NCBI GenBank assembly: GCA_014529385.2
Contig: CM043956.1
Coordinates: forward strand, 87,039,721 to 87,103,720
Source of the DNA: Adiantum capillus-veneris
Taxonomy: Eukaryota; Streptophyta; Polypodiopsida; Polypodiales; Pteridaceae
Length of the DNA stretch: 64,000 nucleotides
Direction: 5' to 3'
The notes beneath the pieces were generated by a model, which was given only the letters and a program-made list of their open reading frames with translations, made no database searches and was not told where the DNA came from. A program made the translations under genes and the position numbers. Shown here one piece after another: positions 23,640 to 35,339 of the stretch (positions are counted from its first letter, which is position 1; each line of letters begins with the position of its first letter).

Positions 23640-25279
23640 AATTTTTTAGTGTCGTATTTAATTTCTTAAAATGCAAAGTCCAACAAATGATGCAAGAGGA
23701 GAGAGGAAGAGAGAACAAAATGTTTGGGTATATGAAAAATCTAAAGAGACTTTAAAAGTTACAAGTCTTCAATAAAAGTGATTATCTATGGGGAGGAGAG
23801 AGAGAGAGAGAGTCATCGTCCTTAAACATTAGATTGACCTATGGGACCAAGTACTAAAGGTAGAATGATTGAGGACTATGGATATAATGGTGGTGACTAA
23901 CAAATTAAATCCATGAAGTTTTGGGAGGCAAGAGATGTGGGCCATGCTCTAGGATAAAATGCAAGACAAGAAATTTCATGGGATCAAAAGCTGAATACTC
24001 AAGTAGGGTATGATATCTATACTCTCAAATTTTCAAGGGACATAATGTGTATACGAGAAGAGGCTCTCCTACACTGCCTCAATCTCTGGTCTCACATTTA
24101 AGATAGCAAGAGCTAAGCCAAATAGATGGTATGATCTAGACTGTGCATAAGGAAATAGACTCAAGCATGTAAATGGTTGAATACAATCTGCTCTCTCAAC
24201 AAGGAACATGCTTTTATAATTTGGGGAGAGATGGAGATACAGATCAATGACATGCATGATTTCAGGTCACAACTTCAATTTTTCACTATATCCTTCAATT
24301 TAACATAATGGCCAAAACTCTTGAAAAAATAAATAATTGAGTGACCTTATTTTGCTTTTATTTCTATTAGATTTTAAAGTGCAAATGGTGTGAAAGTGTA
24401 CATGAACAAATAGTGTGCACCTTATTGTAATAAGCTACTTATGCATTATTGTATTAGGTGATGATGTAAAACATTGCTATGCTTGTGCACAAAACATAGA
24501 TAGAGATGCAAGCAAGGCATCTAGAGAGAAACATAGATGGAAGGGTCAATCACATTTTTAATATTAAAAGAAATCCAACTCATCTCTTTGAAATTGGAAG
24601 ATTTCCTGGTACATTGGAACGTATGAGCCCTAATATTTTCATAACTCTACTCTTAGATATGAAAAGTTTTATAACTACACAATGTAGCATTTATGGGCCT
24701 TCATCTTTAAACGCTTGCTAGCTTACCCAGTTTGTACTTCTCAACTTGGTAGAATTTTTTCAACCCTAAGTAGTTATGATGTGCACTACTACCATGTCTT
24801 GCTCATAAGAAAGATACAAGGATAGAAGCAAGTAAGAGAGGAGCAAAGACATTGAATCCAATTGTGTTCCTATAACTGAAACCAATTCTAGAACCCACTC
24901 CATTTAAAACAAGTGAAAGGGTCACGACGGCTTTCAAAAAAAAAAAAGTGATAAAATTCTGAGGTTGAATTAAACTGGTATCAATGTTTGGGAAAGGATA
25001 GTCTCAACTTAGTCTTTAGCTGATTGAAAATCGCGACTAGCTAGCTGCAAACCATGGTAAACGGAAGAAAAACCGATCAAAATTTATGCTAGCATTTCCG
25101 GTTTTCTTCTTTGTGAGGAGGAAACTTGACCAGCAGCCGCTTAATAAAAGAGACTTTCTCGAATGTTAACACTGATTGGAATCAAGCTATAGAATGCAAG
25201 AAATGTAAAGCCATGTGAAGTTGTGAAATGAAAGGTGAAATAAAAAGAACTAATTAATATATGTGTGTGTGTAGAATTT
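22301..25279. other. no gene seen; several (GA)n tracts
   Basis: AT-rich DNA. GA microsatellites are at 23172-23217, 23609-23636 and about 23796-23812. TTTTATCG...AAGCTCA.GCAC.CTTCAAAGTTT recurs at 23283 and 23357. Nothing with a coding signal. Confidence 0.55.
23172..23217 (+). repeat. (GA)n microsatellite
   Basis: GA dinucleotides with one AAAG interruption. Confidence 0.9.
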
Positions 25280-25285
25280 ATTAGA

Positions 25286-25550
25286 CTTATACAAGGTAAA
25301 GCTTCACTTTACTATTCTAAAACAATAGAATGCAAAAAAAAAACATATATGTGTGTGTGTGTGTAAAATTTATTAAAATTATGCAAGGTAAAGCTTCACT
25401 TTAGCATTTTTAAAAAATACAATGCAAGAAAAGTAAAGACATGTCAGATGTGGAATGAAAGATAAGTTTCCATCATCCACCACTGAAAACAAAACAATGA
25501 AAGTCTCCCTAACCAAACACAACACTAAGGGTTTCTTTTAGAAAGCCAAA
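25286..25550. repeat. direct repeat, left copy (partner 28045-28296)
   Basis: AAGCTTCACTTTA.CATTCTAAAACAATAGAATGC, then an A run, a GT microsatellite, a second AAGCTTCACTTTAGCATT unit, then GTCTCCCTAACC and CTAAGGGTTT. The same order occurs at 28045-28296. Each copy has an internal ~85-bp duplication. Confidence 0.85.
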
Positions 25551-25662
25551 AAGTTTATTATCATTAGCTTGTCATGTGGCACTAATGCACAAGCTTTATC
25601 CAATGGTCTAGGCTAAGGACTAAGTAACACACAAAAATTGAATGCGGAGTGGTAAAGGGATC

Positions 25663-25712
25663 CATCCTCAGCACTATCTCACACGGGCATGGGAGGAGGG
25701 GATCAATGGCCC
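25663..25712. repeat. short dispersed repeat (partner 50545-50600)
   Basis: CACTATCTCACACGGGCATG, a G-rich gap, then GGGGATCAATGG; the same words in the same spacing occur at 50553-50600. Confidence 0.6.
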
Positions 25713-25814
25713 ATGCCTAATTCTCGAAGCGCGGACATCGTGGATCGTCGATCTTGCGGTGCGCCTCGACTTTACCAATTTGCCCAAATTTACTAAATTG
25801 ATCGAGTCTCTCTC

Positions 25815-25933
25815 TAGATGCAATTAGCAAAGCAGCACCAAAACAGAAGCAATATCCGGTACATGAATTGTGTGAGAGAGAGACTCTGTGCTGGCAACTG
25901 GCCCCATGTCCACTAAAATTTGAGGCAAACTGG

Positions 25934-25974
<41 letters not shown>

Positions 25975-26490
25975 GCTTTTTGCGCTACATGAACTGTGTG
26001 AGAGAGAGACTCTTTGCAAATGGTGAATTTGATACATTGTCTATGTAAAAGACTAAAAACCTGAAACTGAATTGATCTAAAGTGAAATGGGATGAAATGA
26101 AATGCTGAGATGCTGGAATCAAGATCCTATCCTATGATATCCAACATCAGTCTTTGGCGAAGCTCATCAATGTCCTCCTCAGTGAGTACTCTCACAAGGC
26201 GTCTCCCATGTTGTGCTAGAAAAGTAGGGACCCTTTGATGTAGGTTCCACCGATGTCTCGATGACCCTCACAGTCATTGGCGTTTGGATCTCCCAAGATC
26301 AATAGCCCTGTCAGTCAATATACCTCTGGTACAGGTGGACTATGAAGTCTGCTACGATGCCTGCTCATCCAAATGCCACGAATGTAGTCTAAAGAAATTG
26401 GTGATCTCCCTCTATGAGTGTCTCCTACTGTCTGGTCTCCTTGAGAGGCCTCCCTACATCTAGAGGGCGGATGTCGAGCGAGGGTTTCTC
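25815..26490. repeat. 1.17-kb-period direct repeat, copy A
   Basis: It starts GATGCAATTAGCAAAGCAGC (25818) and matches copy B from 26988. It includes a GA microsatellite (25935-25968), a non-coding AAATGAAATGCTGA segment and the CCAATGTCTCGATGACC-type module. Function unknown. Confidence 0.85.
25935..25968 (+). repeat. (GA)n microsatellite in copy A
   Basis: GA dinucleotides; the equivalent tract in copy B is longer (27109-27159). Confidence 0.9.
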
Positions 26491-26495
26491 TCTAG

Positions 26496-26738
26496 ATGCA
26501 ACTAGCAAAGCAGCACCAAGAAAGAAGCAATACCTGGTACACAAGAAAACATGGAGTGGAAGAGTGCACTCCCTTGGTCGACATGTATGCCAAATGTGAT
26601 GCACTTCATATAGCACAAAAAGTGCTCGAGGAGCTTCCTGTTAGGATGTCGTCTCTTGGAATGAACTCATTGTGCAATACCCCAACTTGGTCAAGAAATT
26701 CTGGGTTGTTTTCCATATTCAAGAGTATCTCTCTCTAG
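26496..26738 (+). pseudogene. PPR-repeat fragment 1
   Basis: Pentatricopeptide repeat proteins bind organelle RNA. Only one repeat's worth is present: LVDMYAKCDALHIAQKVLEE followed by LPV at about 26574-26645. The following RDVVSW-like part is out of frame. The frame opens by chance in the repeat module upstream, and no start, targeting peptide or further repeats are seen. It is a duplicated pseudogene piece, related to the fragment at 26818. Confidence 0.6.
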
Positions 26739-26817
26739 AGATGCAATCAACAAGGTAGTGTCAAGAAATCGTAGTATCTTCTCCACAAGAAAACATTGAG
26801 GGGAAGAGTGCATTGCC

Positions 26818-27106
26818 TTGGTCGACATGTACGCCAAACGGGTTGCACCTCATAAAGCACAAAAAGTGCTTCAGGAGCTTCCTGTCTGGGATGTCGTCTC
26901 TTGGATTGCACTGATTGTGGGATACGCCAAACATGGCCAAAAGTTATTGGCTCTTTTGGGTGGATGTCGAGCGATGGTCTCTCTCAAGATGCAATTAGCA
27001 AAGCAGCACCAAGAGAGAAGCAATATCCAGTACATGAACCGTTTGAGAGAGAGACTCTGTGCTGGCAAACTGGCCCCATGTCCACTAAAATTTGAGGCCA
27101 CCTGGG

Positions 27107-27108
<2 letters not shown>
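26818..27108 (+). pseudogene. PPR-repeat fragment 2
   Basis: It encodes LVDMYAKRVAPHKAQKVLQE, then LPVWDVVSWIALIVGYAKHG and a short LLALLGG, the PLS-type PPR pattern, for about 1.5 repeats. The frame then runs into the AATTAGCAAAGCAGC module and a GA microsatellite, so the C-terminal part of the ORF is not protein-like. A 5' partner frame opens just before (CLGRHVRQ-type frame shifts). It is about 240 bp downstream of fragment 1 and homologous to it. Confidence 0.65.
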
Positions 27109-27161
<53 letters not shown>

Positions 27162-27434
27162 TTTTTGCACTACATGAACTATGTGAGAGAGAGACTCTTT
27201 GCAAATGGTGAATTTGATACATTGTCTGTGTAAAAGACTAAAAACCTGAAACTGAACTGATCTAAAGTGAAATGGCATGAAATGAAATGCTGATATGTTG
27301 GAATCAAGATCCTATCCTATGATATCCAACATCGGTCTTTGCCGAAGCTCATCAATGTCCTCCTCAGTGAGTACTCTAACTAGGCGTCTCCCATGTTGTG
27401 CTAGAACAGTAGGGACCCTTTGATATAGCTTCCA
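26978..27434. repeat. 1.17-kb-period direct repeat, copy B (first part)
   Basis: Matches 25807-26255 closely, including ACTAAAAACCTGAAACTGAA and ATCCTATCCTATGATATCC. It continues into the 241-bp tandem pair. Confidence 0.85.
27109..27159 (+). repeat. (GA)n microsatellite in copy B
   Basis: Uninterrupted GA dinucleotides. Confidence 0.92.
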
Positions 27435-27916
27435 CCAATGTCTCGATGACCCTCGTAGTCATGGCTGTCTGGATCTCCCAAGATCAATGGCCCTGTCAAT
27501 TAGTATACCTCTGGTACATGCATGTGGACTATGAAGTCTGTTGTGACGCCTACTCATCCGAATGCCATGTATGTAGCCTAAAGAAATCAGTGATCTCCCT
27601 CTGTGAGTGTCTCCTACTAGCTGGTCTCCTTGAGAGGCTCTCGCTACATCTGTGCAGCTCCAGTAAAAATAGTCACCAATGTCTCGATGACCCTCATAGT
27701 CATGGCTGTCTGGATCTCCCAAGATCAATGGCCCTGTCATTTAGTATACCTCTGGTACATGCATGTGGACTATGAAGTCTGTTGTGACGCCTACTCATCC
27801 GAATGCCATGTATGTAGCCTAAAGAAATCAGTGATCTCCCTCTGTGAGAGTCTCCTACTAGCTGGTCTCCTTGAGAGGCTCTCGCTACATCTGTGCAGCT
27901 CCAGTAAAAATAGTCA
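27435..27916. repeat. 241-bp tandem duplication, nearly identical copies
   Basis: 27435-27675 and 27676-27916 differ at three positions by my reading (TCGTAG/TCATAG, CAATTAG/CATTTAG, GTGAGTG/GTGAGAG). The same module occurs once, more diverged, in copy A near 26251-26470. Both strands have overlapping open frames here, but no domain is recognised. Confidence 0.9.
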
Positions 27917-28044
27917 AAGGCATCTCTGATTGTGGTATCTCATAACTTTGGCCAATGGTCCAAAACCCTCTCTCAATAGACAGTGGAAGCAAGGGGTTTG
28001 AGGTAAGAGAAACCGTCTTCGGCGGCGCCATTTTACTAGTTAGA

Positions 28045-28296
28045 ATTATGCAAGGTGAAGCTTCACTTTAGCATTCTAAAACAATAGAATGCAAAAAAAA
28101 ACATATGTGTGTGTGTAAAATTTATTATAATTATGCAAGGTGAAGCTTCACTTTAGCATTCTAAAACAATAGAATGCAAGAAAAGTAAAAACATGTCTGA
28201 TTTGAAATGAAAGGTAAGTCTCCATCATCCATTGAAAACAATGAAAGTCTCCCTAACCCAACACAACACTAAGGGTTTATTTTAGAAAGCCAAAAA
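28045..28296. repeat. direct repeat, right copy (partner 25286-25550)
   Basis: Same sequence order as the left copy, 2.76 kb away. It contains GCATTCT-AAAACAAT-AGAATGC (28071-28092), a small hairpin, and repeats its first part with an 85-bp period. Confidence 0.85.
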
Positions 28297-31049
28297 AAAG
28301 TTTTATTACATTACATAGACTTCTCTTAGCTTTCATCTCTTCACACCATGCTAACTTCTAATCTCTATAATCAAGCTTGGTAGCATTGCTAGATCAAGGT
28401 AGACCAAAAGGATAAATCTCTCTCTCTCTCTCTCTACACTTACACCCACACGCACGTGCACACACACACACATCCCAATAGAATTAGAGCACTCAAAAGT
28501 TTGTTGAACGAGGGCTAGCGCCTCATAAAAAATAATGTCTATGAGAAGCTTCCAATCTTGGTATCCGAGAATGCTTTGCAACATCTATGAAGAGGTAGTG
28601 TCATGCATCACTTTTATAAATGCGATAGACTATACGTGTAGGAAGAGAGTATTGACAGTGTCCCACTTGGAAGAGAAGATAAACCTATGAGAATAGAGGG
28701 ATTGTTTCCTTGGCTGCAACAACGCACGGGTCACATACTAGTGTCAATAGTTATCTTGGTTTGCAATTGAAAAATAATAATGTTACATACTTACCAGCAA
28801 TCATGCATGCTTTCTCTTAGACTCTTTTAAGTTCTTGAAACTATTTATATTTTTTGGCAAAAGATATAGCCTTGTTTTAACACATTAAAACCTACCTCGG
28901 ATTGAAAAATACCCCGTAAGCACATACCTTTTATAAAACACTAAAATACATTATAAACTCATAGATATTGCAATGATTTTGTTTATGTAATATATATTCT
29001 ACATACAAATAAAGAGGATGTTTAGCACCAAATTCTAGCCACTAACTAGACCACCACCTATGAGATAATTTTTTTTTGCAAAAGAATCAACTTATTAAAA
29101 GGCAAATAATATGAAGGAATCAAAATTAACCAAGTAAGTCCCAACTCGTTTATTGAGCAACATGCCATCCCATGATTGATACCATGTGTTTTTGTAATGA
29201 AATTTTGACACAAAATCAAGAAAATATCAATCCACATTAAATGCTCAAAATATTAAAATATTTTTTCCACAAGATTTAAGTTATTATTAGTATATCAAAT
29301 TGAGACATCTAAATCTAATTTATGCCATCGAAAAGGAATAAGGACTCAAGATAACTTGCGATTAAAGTAAAATGAAAAGTGCATTGTGGTACCTCAATTT
29401 TTGCATGAATCTTGTTCTATTGGTGATTGTGGTAGAAAATGCTTGAATTAAACAAAAGAATCTCATGAATCAAGGCTCTTAACTCATAGTTGTTGACACT
29501 ATGTTAGTACAAGTTGTAGATTATTGCATTACCTATTGTCAAGAGCTTCTCATGTGCATTCATGATTCCTAGATGTTGTTCTATGATTGAATGCCATGTC
29601 TCTTTGGCCATTATATGATTTCTTTTGCCCAATTTGGATTAATGATACTTATAACTAAGGATTTAAGTTCACAATTAGCGAGCACTTTAAAGCCCCCACA
29701 ACCATGGATTTTTGTAGAATTGCTACAAGTGAGGCATAATAAATTTTGAAGTGTTTGATCCATTATGTTGGTTATGGATTCAATCTTCAACCTATGCTAG
29801 TAAAAATAATTCTCAACCTAAACCACGCTTAAAAAATGTGTTCAAAAGAGTGAGTTTTATGTTATGGAAGCCAATCTTGTCATTGCTTCAATTTTAGCAT
29901 ATCTTTTATGTGCCAAGCTTAGAGTGTGCCTAGAAACATCTCACACGTGGCTTTTGTAGTGCCCACACACCAATATAAACATTCTACCAAGTTGCTAATA
30001 TCTTCTTGCACCCAAGTTTCTTCTTAACTTGCCCTTTGTTGAGGTACAAAGCTCCACAATTGCCACTTACATTCATCTACTTGCATGAAGCAAGAGAAGG
30101 CATGATAATCATTGCCAATGTGGCTAGGCTAGTCTACTCATGAAAAGTGATGGTCCTTGTCTTGTCAGCTCAATTGCTATTGGTTTTGTGTTGTCTATTG
30201 TACATAGTCACCTTATTATGTTATATTTTGAACTTCCATCTCCATTTTGTGCTCTCTTAATTGTGTGCATGTTTGCTTGCAAGAACTCAAGCTCTATCAT
30301 TCTCTATCTCTTTACATCCAATATCAAAGACTGGTTGTGGCTAAGGAGTTATACGCAGCAAGAAAAAGCAGTAGCAGAGGATCCCACAAAGCCTCCATCT
30401 ATGAGTGGATACAAGTTTATTTACGTCAAATGTTAATTTCTTAAATGAAAAGATTCTATATTAAGTGGGAACCTCAAGGAATCCTACATATGAAAATAAA
30501 AAAAGGAAGCCTTTTGAAAATGAAAATAAACATTTTATATCTCTCGCTCCTATGCATCCAATTTGACAGCCCTATAAGGTATCCACCTTTGAGTCAATTT
30601 TGCAATGTCATACATTTTCAAGTCTTGTGGAGTAGTCAACCTAAAGTTTTTTACCTTTTGATGGTACATTTATGGGTAGTATAGGTAAGGTTGGTTATAA
30701 TTACACATGTTACTCAATATAGGTTCATGCTCCTAGTAAGGCTTTACCATCATCATTGTATGAATACTTGTTTAGCAATACATTCCATATGTCTAATTAA
30801 GGGGATGGTGCATTCTACCATTAATTATGGCAAAGGAAAGGAGAATGGTTGTGATTACACGTGTGAAGAGATGTAACCTGCACGAAAAAAAACTTTAATC
30901 GAAAGCACACTAGTGTCATTTAGTGACACAAGCATCAACTAAAATTCATTTGACTACATGTGTTTGCACATTATAGAGATTTTGTGTGCCATTATTTTGT
31001 TTTGGGACATGAAAAAATGACAAAGCCACTTTACTACACTCTCTTAGTA
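28297..31049. other. no gene seen
   Basis: AT-rich DNA. It has a CT tract near 28419-28433 and CA near 28459-28472. A T-run followed by GCAAAAGAATCAAC (29071) faintly resembles the LINE tails. ORFs at 30140-30684 have no recognisable domain. Confidence 0.5.
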
Positions 31050-31310
31050 TGTAATGGAAATGGCCAAAGAACTTTGAGAATAGTGGAATTAAGAGAATTA
31101 GAGTGAGCATTTTTATGAGACTACTTTGAGAACATAGAGGGTGAACTTAATTAGCGGTAGCTTTTGTATTGTAGAGACTTGGTACAATACAATCTTTGTG
31201 TTCCTTGTGACCTAGGTGATTCAATGAAAATGAAAAGCTTCATGCACCATGAGCATAGTATAATCTTGTAAAAGCATTAACCATCCCCAGCCTCACTCCC
31301 CTTTGAGAGA
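31050..31310. repeat. diverged LTR remnant of the chromovirus family
   Basis: It starts TGTAATGGAAATGGCC and follows the first 390 bp of the LTR at 33335 (GAACTTTGAGA, GGTGAACTTAATT, GACTTGGTACAATACAATCTTTGTG), lacking about 115 bp in the middle. It is in the same orientation as 33335-34931. Similarity fades after 31310. Confidence 0.75.
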
Positions 31311-31707
31311 GAGGACTTGATAAATGCATAAACAATTGATTAATTTAGCTAAATTATCATTGGACCCCTTGAGAGGCCAACCAGTAGGCTTTAGGAACCT
31401 TATGATGGCAACATGGAGAGGAACTTGACATGTGTCTTGTTGCTTCCTTAGGCAAGGCTAGACTTGTGTGAGGGTGTGTGTGTTCTCTCGCTCGCCCCCC
31501 CACGAGTCGGGATACTTGTTGACTTTTGGAACACCTTGATTCCCTCAAGCACCTTGGTTTCTGCATGATTCTTTTGTGTCCAAGATACCAATACCATCTT
31601 GGTCCTTGGGTCTCACAACCCATTTCCATTTCCCCTGCTGCCATGAAGTAAGTTTGTTGCACATATTTTGAGAACCCCGTTTTTTGTGAATATGTACATA
31701 CGGACAT
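31311..31707. other. no gene seen; possible extension of the LTR remnant
   Basis: ATTGGACCCCTTGAGAGG at 31360 is reminiscent of the LTR at 34110, but I cannot align the rest. Confidence 0.35.
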
Positions 31708-31904
31708 GACACCCAATGTAAAACGTGTGTGTGGGGTTTCTTTTTGTGAGGTTTTTAGCTTGCTTTAGCAAGCACATGTACATGCAATGCAAGTCGCTAG
31801 TCTAGTGACACCCAATGTAAAAAGTGTGTGTGGGGTTTCGTTTTGTGAGGTTTTTAAAGCAAGCACATGTACATGCAATGCAAGTCGCTAGTCTAGTGAC
31901 AGTT
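31708..31904. repeat. 99-bp tandem duplication
   Basis: GACACCCAATGTAAAA starts at 31708 and 31807. Both copies end CAAGTCGCTAGTCTAGTGAC. The second copy lacks about 10 bp (TAGCTTGCTT). Confidence 0.85.
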
Positions 31905-32370
31905 GTCGGGCTACTATAAGTGCCCGTGAGTGAGCTTTTTGAAGTGAGACTTGTATATAACTTAAACTCATGTAAAAACTTAAATAAGTTAAGCCAATGT
32001 TCATAAAATTTCACATTTGAGCTCGTTGTGCCTTCTTGATGGTTTCTGTTGCAGTTTTCGCCCTCACCTTGCCTACTCTACGTGTAGTTGTGTCAGGTAA
32101 GCTCCCTGTTCGCATCAATTTTTCATGTAGCGGCACGTAGATTCAAATTTTTCATCTTCAGCTTTCTTTCCAATCATTTTTCAAGATTTCTCTCAAGCTT
32201 TAAAATGCCCCAATTGGAGTTGTGCTCTTCAGGTTACGACTAGTTCTCTATATGGTTATGGCTATGGCAGGCTAGTGGCAAATTGTGTACAGGCAGATTG
32301 GGAGGGCATGTATCTATGGATTGTGGAATTCATGGTGAAGTTGTGAGTTTGTGATGTTCAATTGTGCAAG
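31905..32370. other. possible LTR of the gag-bearing Ty3 element (+)
   Basis: It lies upstream of the duplicated PBS-like sequence, so it may be LTR, but no second copy is in the window to delimit it. No ORF. Confidence 0.3.
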
Positions 32371-33068
32371 GGGAGGCCCTTTTCTTCATATGCATTGGTC
32401 GACGTGTGCTGTAAATCCATGCTTTGACAGGGTTTTGCTCATATGTGACATAGTCTCTTGGGTGGCGATGGCTTGTAAATTCCTAAGGGGACTAATCTTG
32501 TTGGATTTGTGGTGCTTCCAAGGGGTTTCCAAAATTTTTTTGTGTTATTGTAGTGCTCTTTCAACGCTCTTGGGTGACATCACTATAGAGGTGCTCCGGT
32601 TTGCTTGTTTCCCAACAGTGTTTTGGTGCCCGTCACCGAGGATCTTCTTCAAGTGACCTTCAATTGACAGCTTTGATGGCTATGGTGATAGAGTTTCCAA
32701 GGTTCTATGATGGTGAAAAGGGAGGCCCTTGTCTTCATATGCATTGGTCGGCGTGTGCTATAAATCCATGCTTTGACAGGGTTTTGCTCCTATGTGACAT
32801 AGTCTCTTGGGTGGGCAACGACCAGTAAATTACCAAGGGGACTACCCTTGTTGGATTTGTGGTGTTTCAAAGGGGTTTCCCAAATATTTTGGTGTTATTG
32901 TAGTGCTCTTTCAACGCTCTTGGGTGACATCACTATAGAGGTGTTCCGGTTTGCTTGTTTCCCAACAGTGTTTTGGTGCCTGCCATCGAGGATCTTCTTC
33001 AAGTGACCTTCAATTGACAACTTTGATGGCTATGGTGACAGAGTTTCCAAGGTTCTATGGTCATGTAT
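32371..33068 (+). repeat. 349-bp tandem duplication spanning LTR end and PBS
   Basis: GGGAGGCCCTT starts at 32371 and 32720. Both copies contain GTTTCCCAACAGTG, TTTTGGTGCC and the start of a gag frame (TTTGATGGCTATGGTGA). A PBS-like site therefore occurs twice, at 32624 and 32974. Confidence 0.88.
32974..32992 (+). other. primer-binding site-like sequence (tRNA-Asp-like), second copy
   Basis: TGGTGCCTGCCATCGAGGA; the first copy at 32624 reads TGGTGCCCGTCACCGAGGA. Same type as the site at 1049. Confidence 0.5.
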
Positions 33069-33334
33069 GTGAGGATGCTGATGCACTCATTGAGAAGATG
33101 GAATTTTCATGTTTGATCGCAAATAAGAAAGATCCAATGATTATGCTAAAGATTTTGTTATTTTTCTTGAAAGACTATGCAAGAACATGGTATGATGTGT
33201 ATGAGTCTTGGTAGAAATCATCTCAACCTTCACAAGTGATGAATTATCATGAGGTCAAGAAGGCTTTTCTTGAGAGGTTTAGTAATGTAGAGGACCCAAC
33301 GGATGTATGGCACTCCATTGAAGGACTTGTGCAA
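33022..33334 (+). pseudogene. gag N-terminal part of a Ty3 element, split by the chromovirus insertion
   Basis: Starts MAMVTEFPRFYGHV, then DADALIEKMEFSCLIANKKD and LKDYARTWYDVYESW. It resembles the gag at 1906 in order and motifs (FPTFKGK..., RSWYNAL). TAG at 33212 breaks it, one C-to-T from CAG. The frame then stays open to GLVQ at 33334, where the TSD TGCAA and the chromovirus begin. The same frame resumes at 41900 (CDGQSVDAFF). Confidence 0.8.
33330..33334. other. target-site duplication TGCAA (left)
   Basis: TGCAA directly before TGTAATGG. The matching TGCAA is at 41895-41899, directly after TTAATGACA. Confidence 0.9.
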
Positions 33335-34931
33335 TGTAATGGAAATGGCCTATGAACTTTGAGAGTAGCGGAATTAGGAAATTAGGTGAAACACTTTTGA
33401 GAGATTACTTTGTGAGCATAGTGGGTGAACTTAATTGATGGTAGAAACATAAACATGGTACTTAGTTAACTTGGCATGAACAATACTTTTGCAAGAGAGA
33501 GAGTTTAAAGAACATGACAATAGTTGAGGACCGGATTCATATGGAGCCGGTCCCCCCTCCAATAGGCATTTGTATATAGTTTCTCCCATCAAGAGAGACT
33601 TGGTACAATACAATCTTTGTCTTCCTTGTGACCTACATGATGCAATGAAGATGGAAAGCTTCATGCATCACAAGCATAATATAAACTTGTAGAAAGCATG
33701 AACTATCCCAAGCCTCAGTCCCAAGGCCTCAAACACCTTCGAAGGTGGAGAGATCTAGCGGGAAATGAGGATAGGGAAGAGGAAGAAGAAACATTCCATA
33801 GGAGAAAGAAATAGTTCCTCACTTATCATTACTCTTCTTGCTAGCATACATAATAGCATAGTAATGAAGATGGAGAAGATGTCAAGCTTAAGCATTGAAG
33901 CATGACTCTTGGTTGGATTTGCATTCCATAGCCAAGAGTGTTGGTGTAGGCTTTCACTCTCACAAGCTTGGAGAAGGACGTGGTGTTCCTCAACTTTCAG
34001 CAAGTGAGAATGCCCTTCCCAATGAGTGTGTGTGTGTGTGGAGTATATCCCCCTAGCACCCCCCTTCCTTGCTTTGGGCAAAATTGCTACATGTTGCAAG
34101 CTCATTGGACCCCTCTCCCCTTAGCCAATCACATGCAGCATGAAGTCAAGCACATGGGTAGTCTTTTGACAAGTTTCCAGAGAGAGAGAGCTTGAAAAGA
34201 TCTAGATATTTGTTAGATGGAAGTAGAAGCTCGTTGGATCCCTCCCAACCAATAGCATTCAAGCACACCATGTGGTTAAGCTTAGTGAGAGTCTGACATA
34301 TGTCCCATGTGCTCTTTTAGAATTCCCCTAACTTTGAGATTTTTATGCATAGGAATTTTCTCAAGCAACTTCCTTATTAAGTGTGTAGGTTCTCTCTTTG
34401 ACTCAAGCATCTTACACCCCATGCATAGGAAGCTTCTCAAGCAACTTCCTCATTAAATGTGACAAGTACCTCAAGTACCTTAGTCATCAAGCATGACAAG
34501 CACCTTAGGTGGAGTTCCCACCTCAAGCACAACCCTAGCTTGTTTAAGTTTAGGTCGGGTCCCCACCTCAAGCACAGCCCTAGCTTGCTTAATTTGAGGT
34601 CGAGTTCCCACCTCAAGCACAACCCTATCTTGCTTAAGGTTCCCACCTCAAACTCAGCCCTAGCTTGCTTAAGGTAAAAGGACTTTAACACTAGCCATTG
34701 GAGGTCTTTAATGAATCTAACCCTAAGATCTTTTAAGCTTCATTAGTTAACCTTGCTCTTTGACAGACCATCTCTCATTTGGGCCCCTTTACCATTGGCC
34801 CCATGTTGAGATAGATACGTAAGCACATGTCTATATTCTAACCCTTTTTCCCATTTATTATCCCATATTAAATGATTAGTTTAATATGAGAAAATCATTT
34901 GGGTTGGTTAGATATTAGATATTTAATGACA
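33335..34931 (-). repeat. 3' LTR of the chromovirus (1597 bp)
   Basis: On the plus strand it runs from TGTAATGG to TTAATGACA. It matches 40245-41894 throughout. It has four units of a ~45-bp internal repeat (CCTCAAGCAC ... CTAGCTTGCTTAA, 34500-34680) against five in the other LTR, and a TG tract at 34026-34040. Confidence 0.95.
34500..34680. repeat. ~45-bp tandem repeats inside the LTR
   Basis: CCTCAAGCAC anchors at 34521, 34566 and 34611, then CCTCAAACTC at 34646. ORFs here (34437-34691) are just translations of this repeat. Confidence 0.85.
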
Positions 34932-34947
34932 TTACCTCTCTCTTGAA
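34932..34947 (-). other. polypurine tract of the chromovirus
   Basis: The minus strand reads CAAGAGAGAGGTAAT directly before the TGTCATTAAATATC start of the 3' LTR. Confidence 0.65.
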
Positions 34948-35339
34948 ATCATAGTCGTCCTCGACTATGAGGTAAAAGAGATAAAGTCATAGTCATTAGT
35001 CAATTTGTCTTAGCGGGTAGAGGATCCCTTTTTACCCTACGACATCATTCCAAGATGGATTACTAATCCATTTGGTCCTTGGGAGACATAGCTACCGCAA
35101 GCATGTCCACTCTTTAGTCCATTTCATCCTCCCAAGTAGAGTGACAAATTCTACATGGTGTTTGAGAGACGTCGTCATCCCAAACATGATTTTAAGCATG
35201 CATACTTCTTAAATTTGTGCATAATAAAAAGAGAACTAGTCTTATAAGACAATTTTTTTTTTCATTTAAAATGCATTTTCATATGCTTACTCTTGTGCAT
35301 CATTGTAAGCATTGACAAGGTTCATATTATCCTTAAGCT

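Noticed and set aside
31050-31707. A complete solo LTR
   Set aside because: Similarity to the chromovirus LTR fades after 31310 and no right end or TSD was found.
34437-34691. 84-aa ORF with repeated LGLCLRWE
   Set aside because: Translation of the 45-bp LTR repeat; also seen at 41354-41608 for the same reason.
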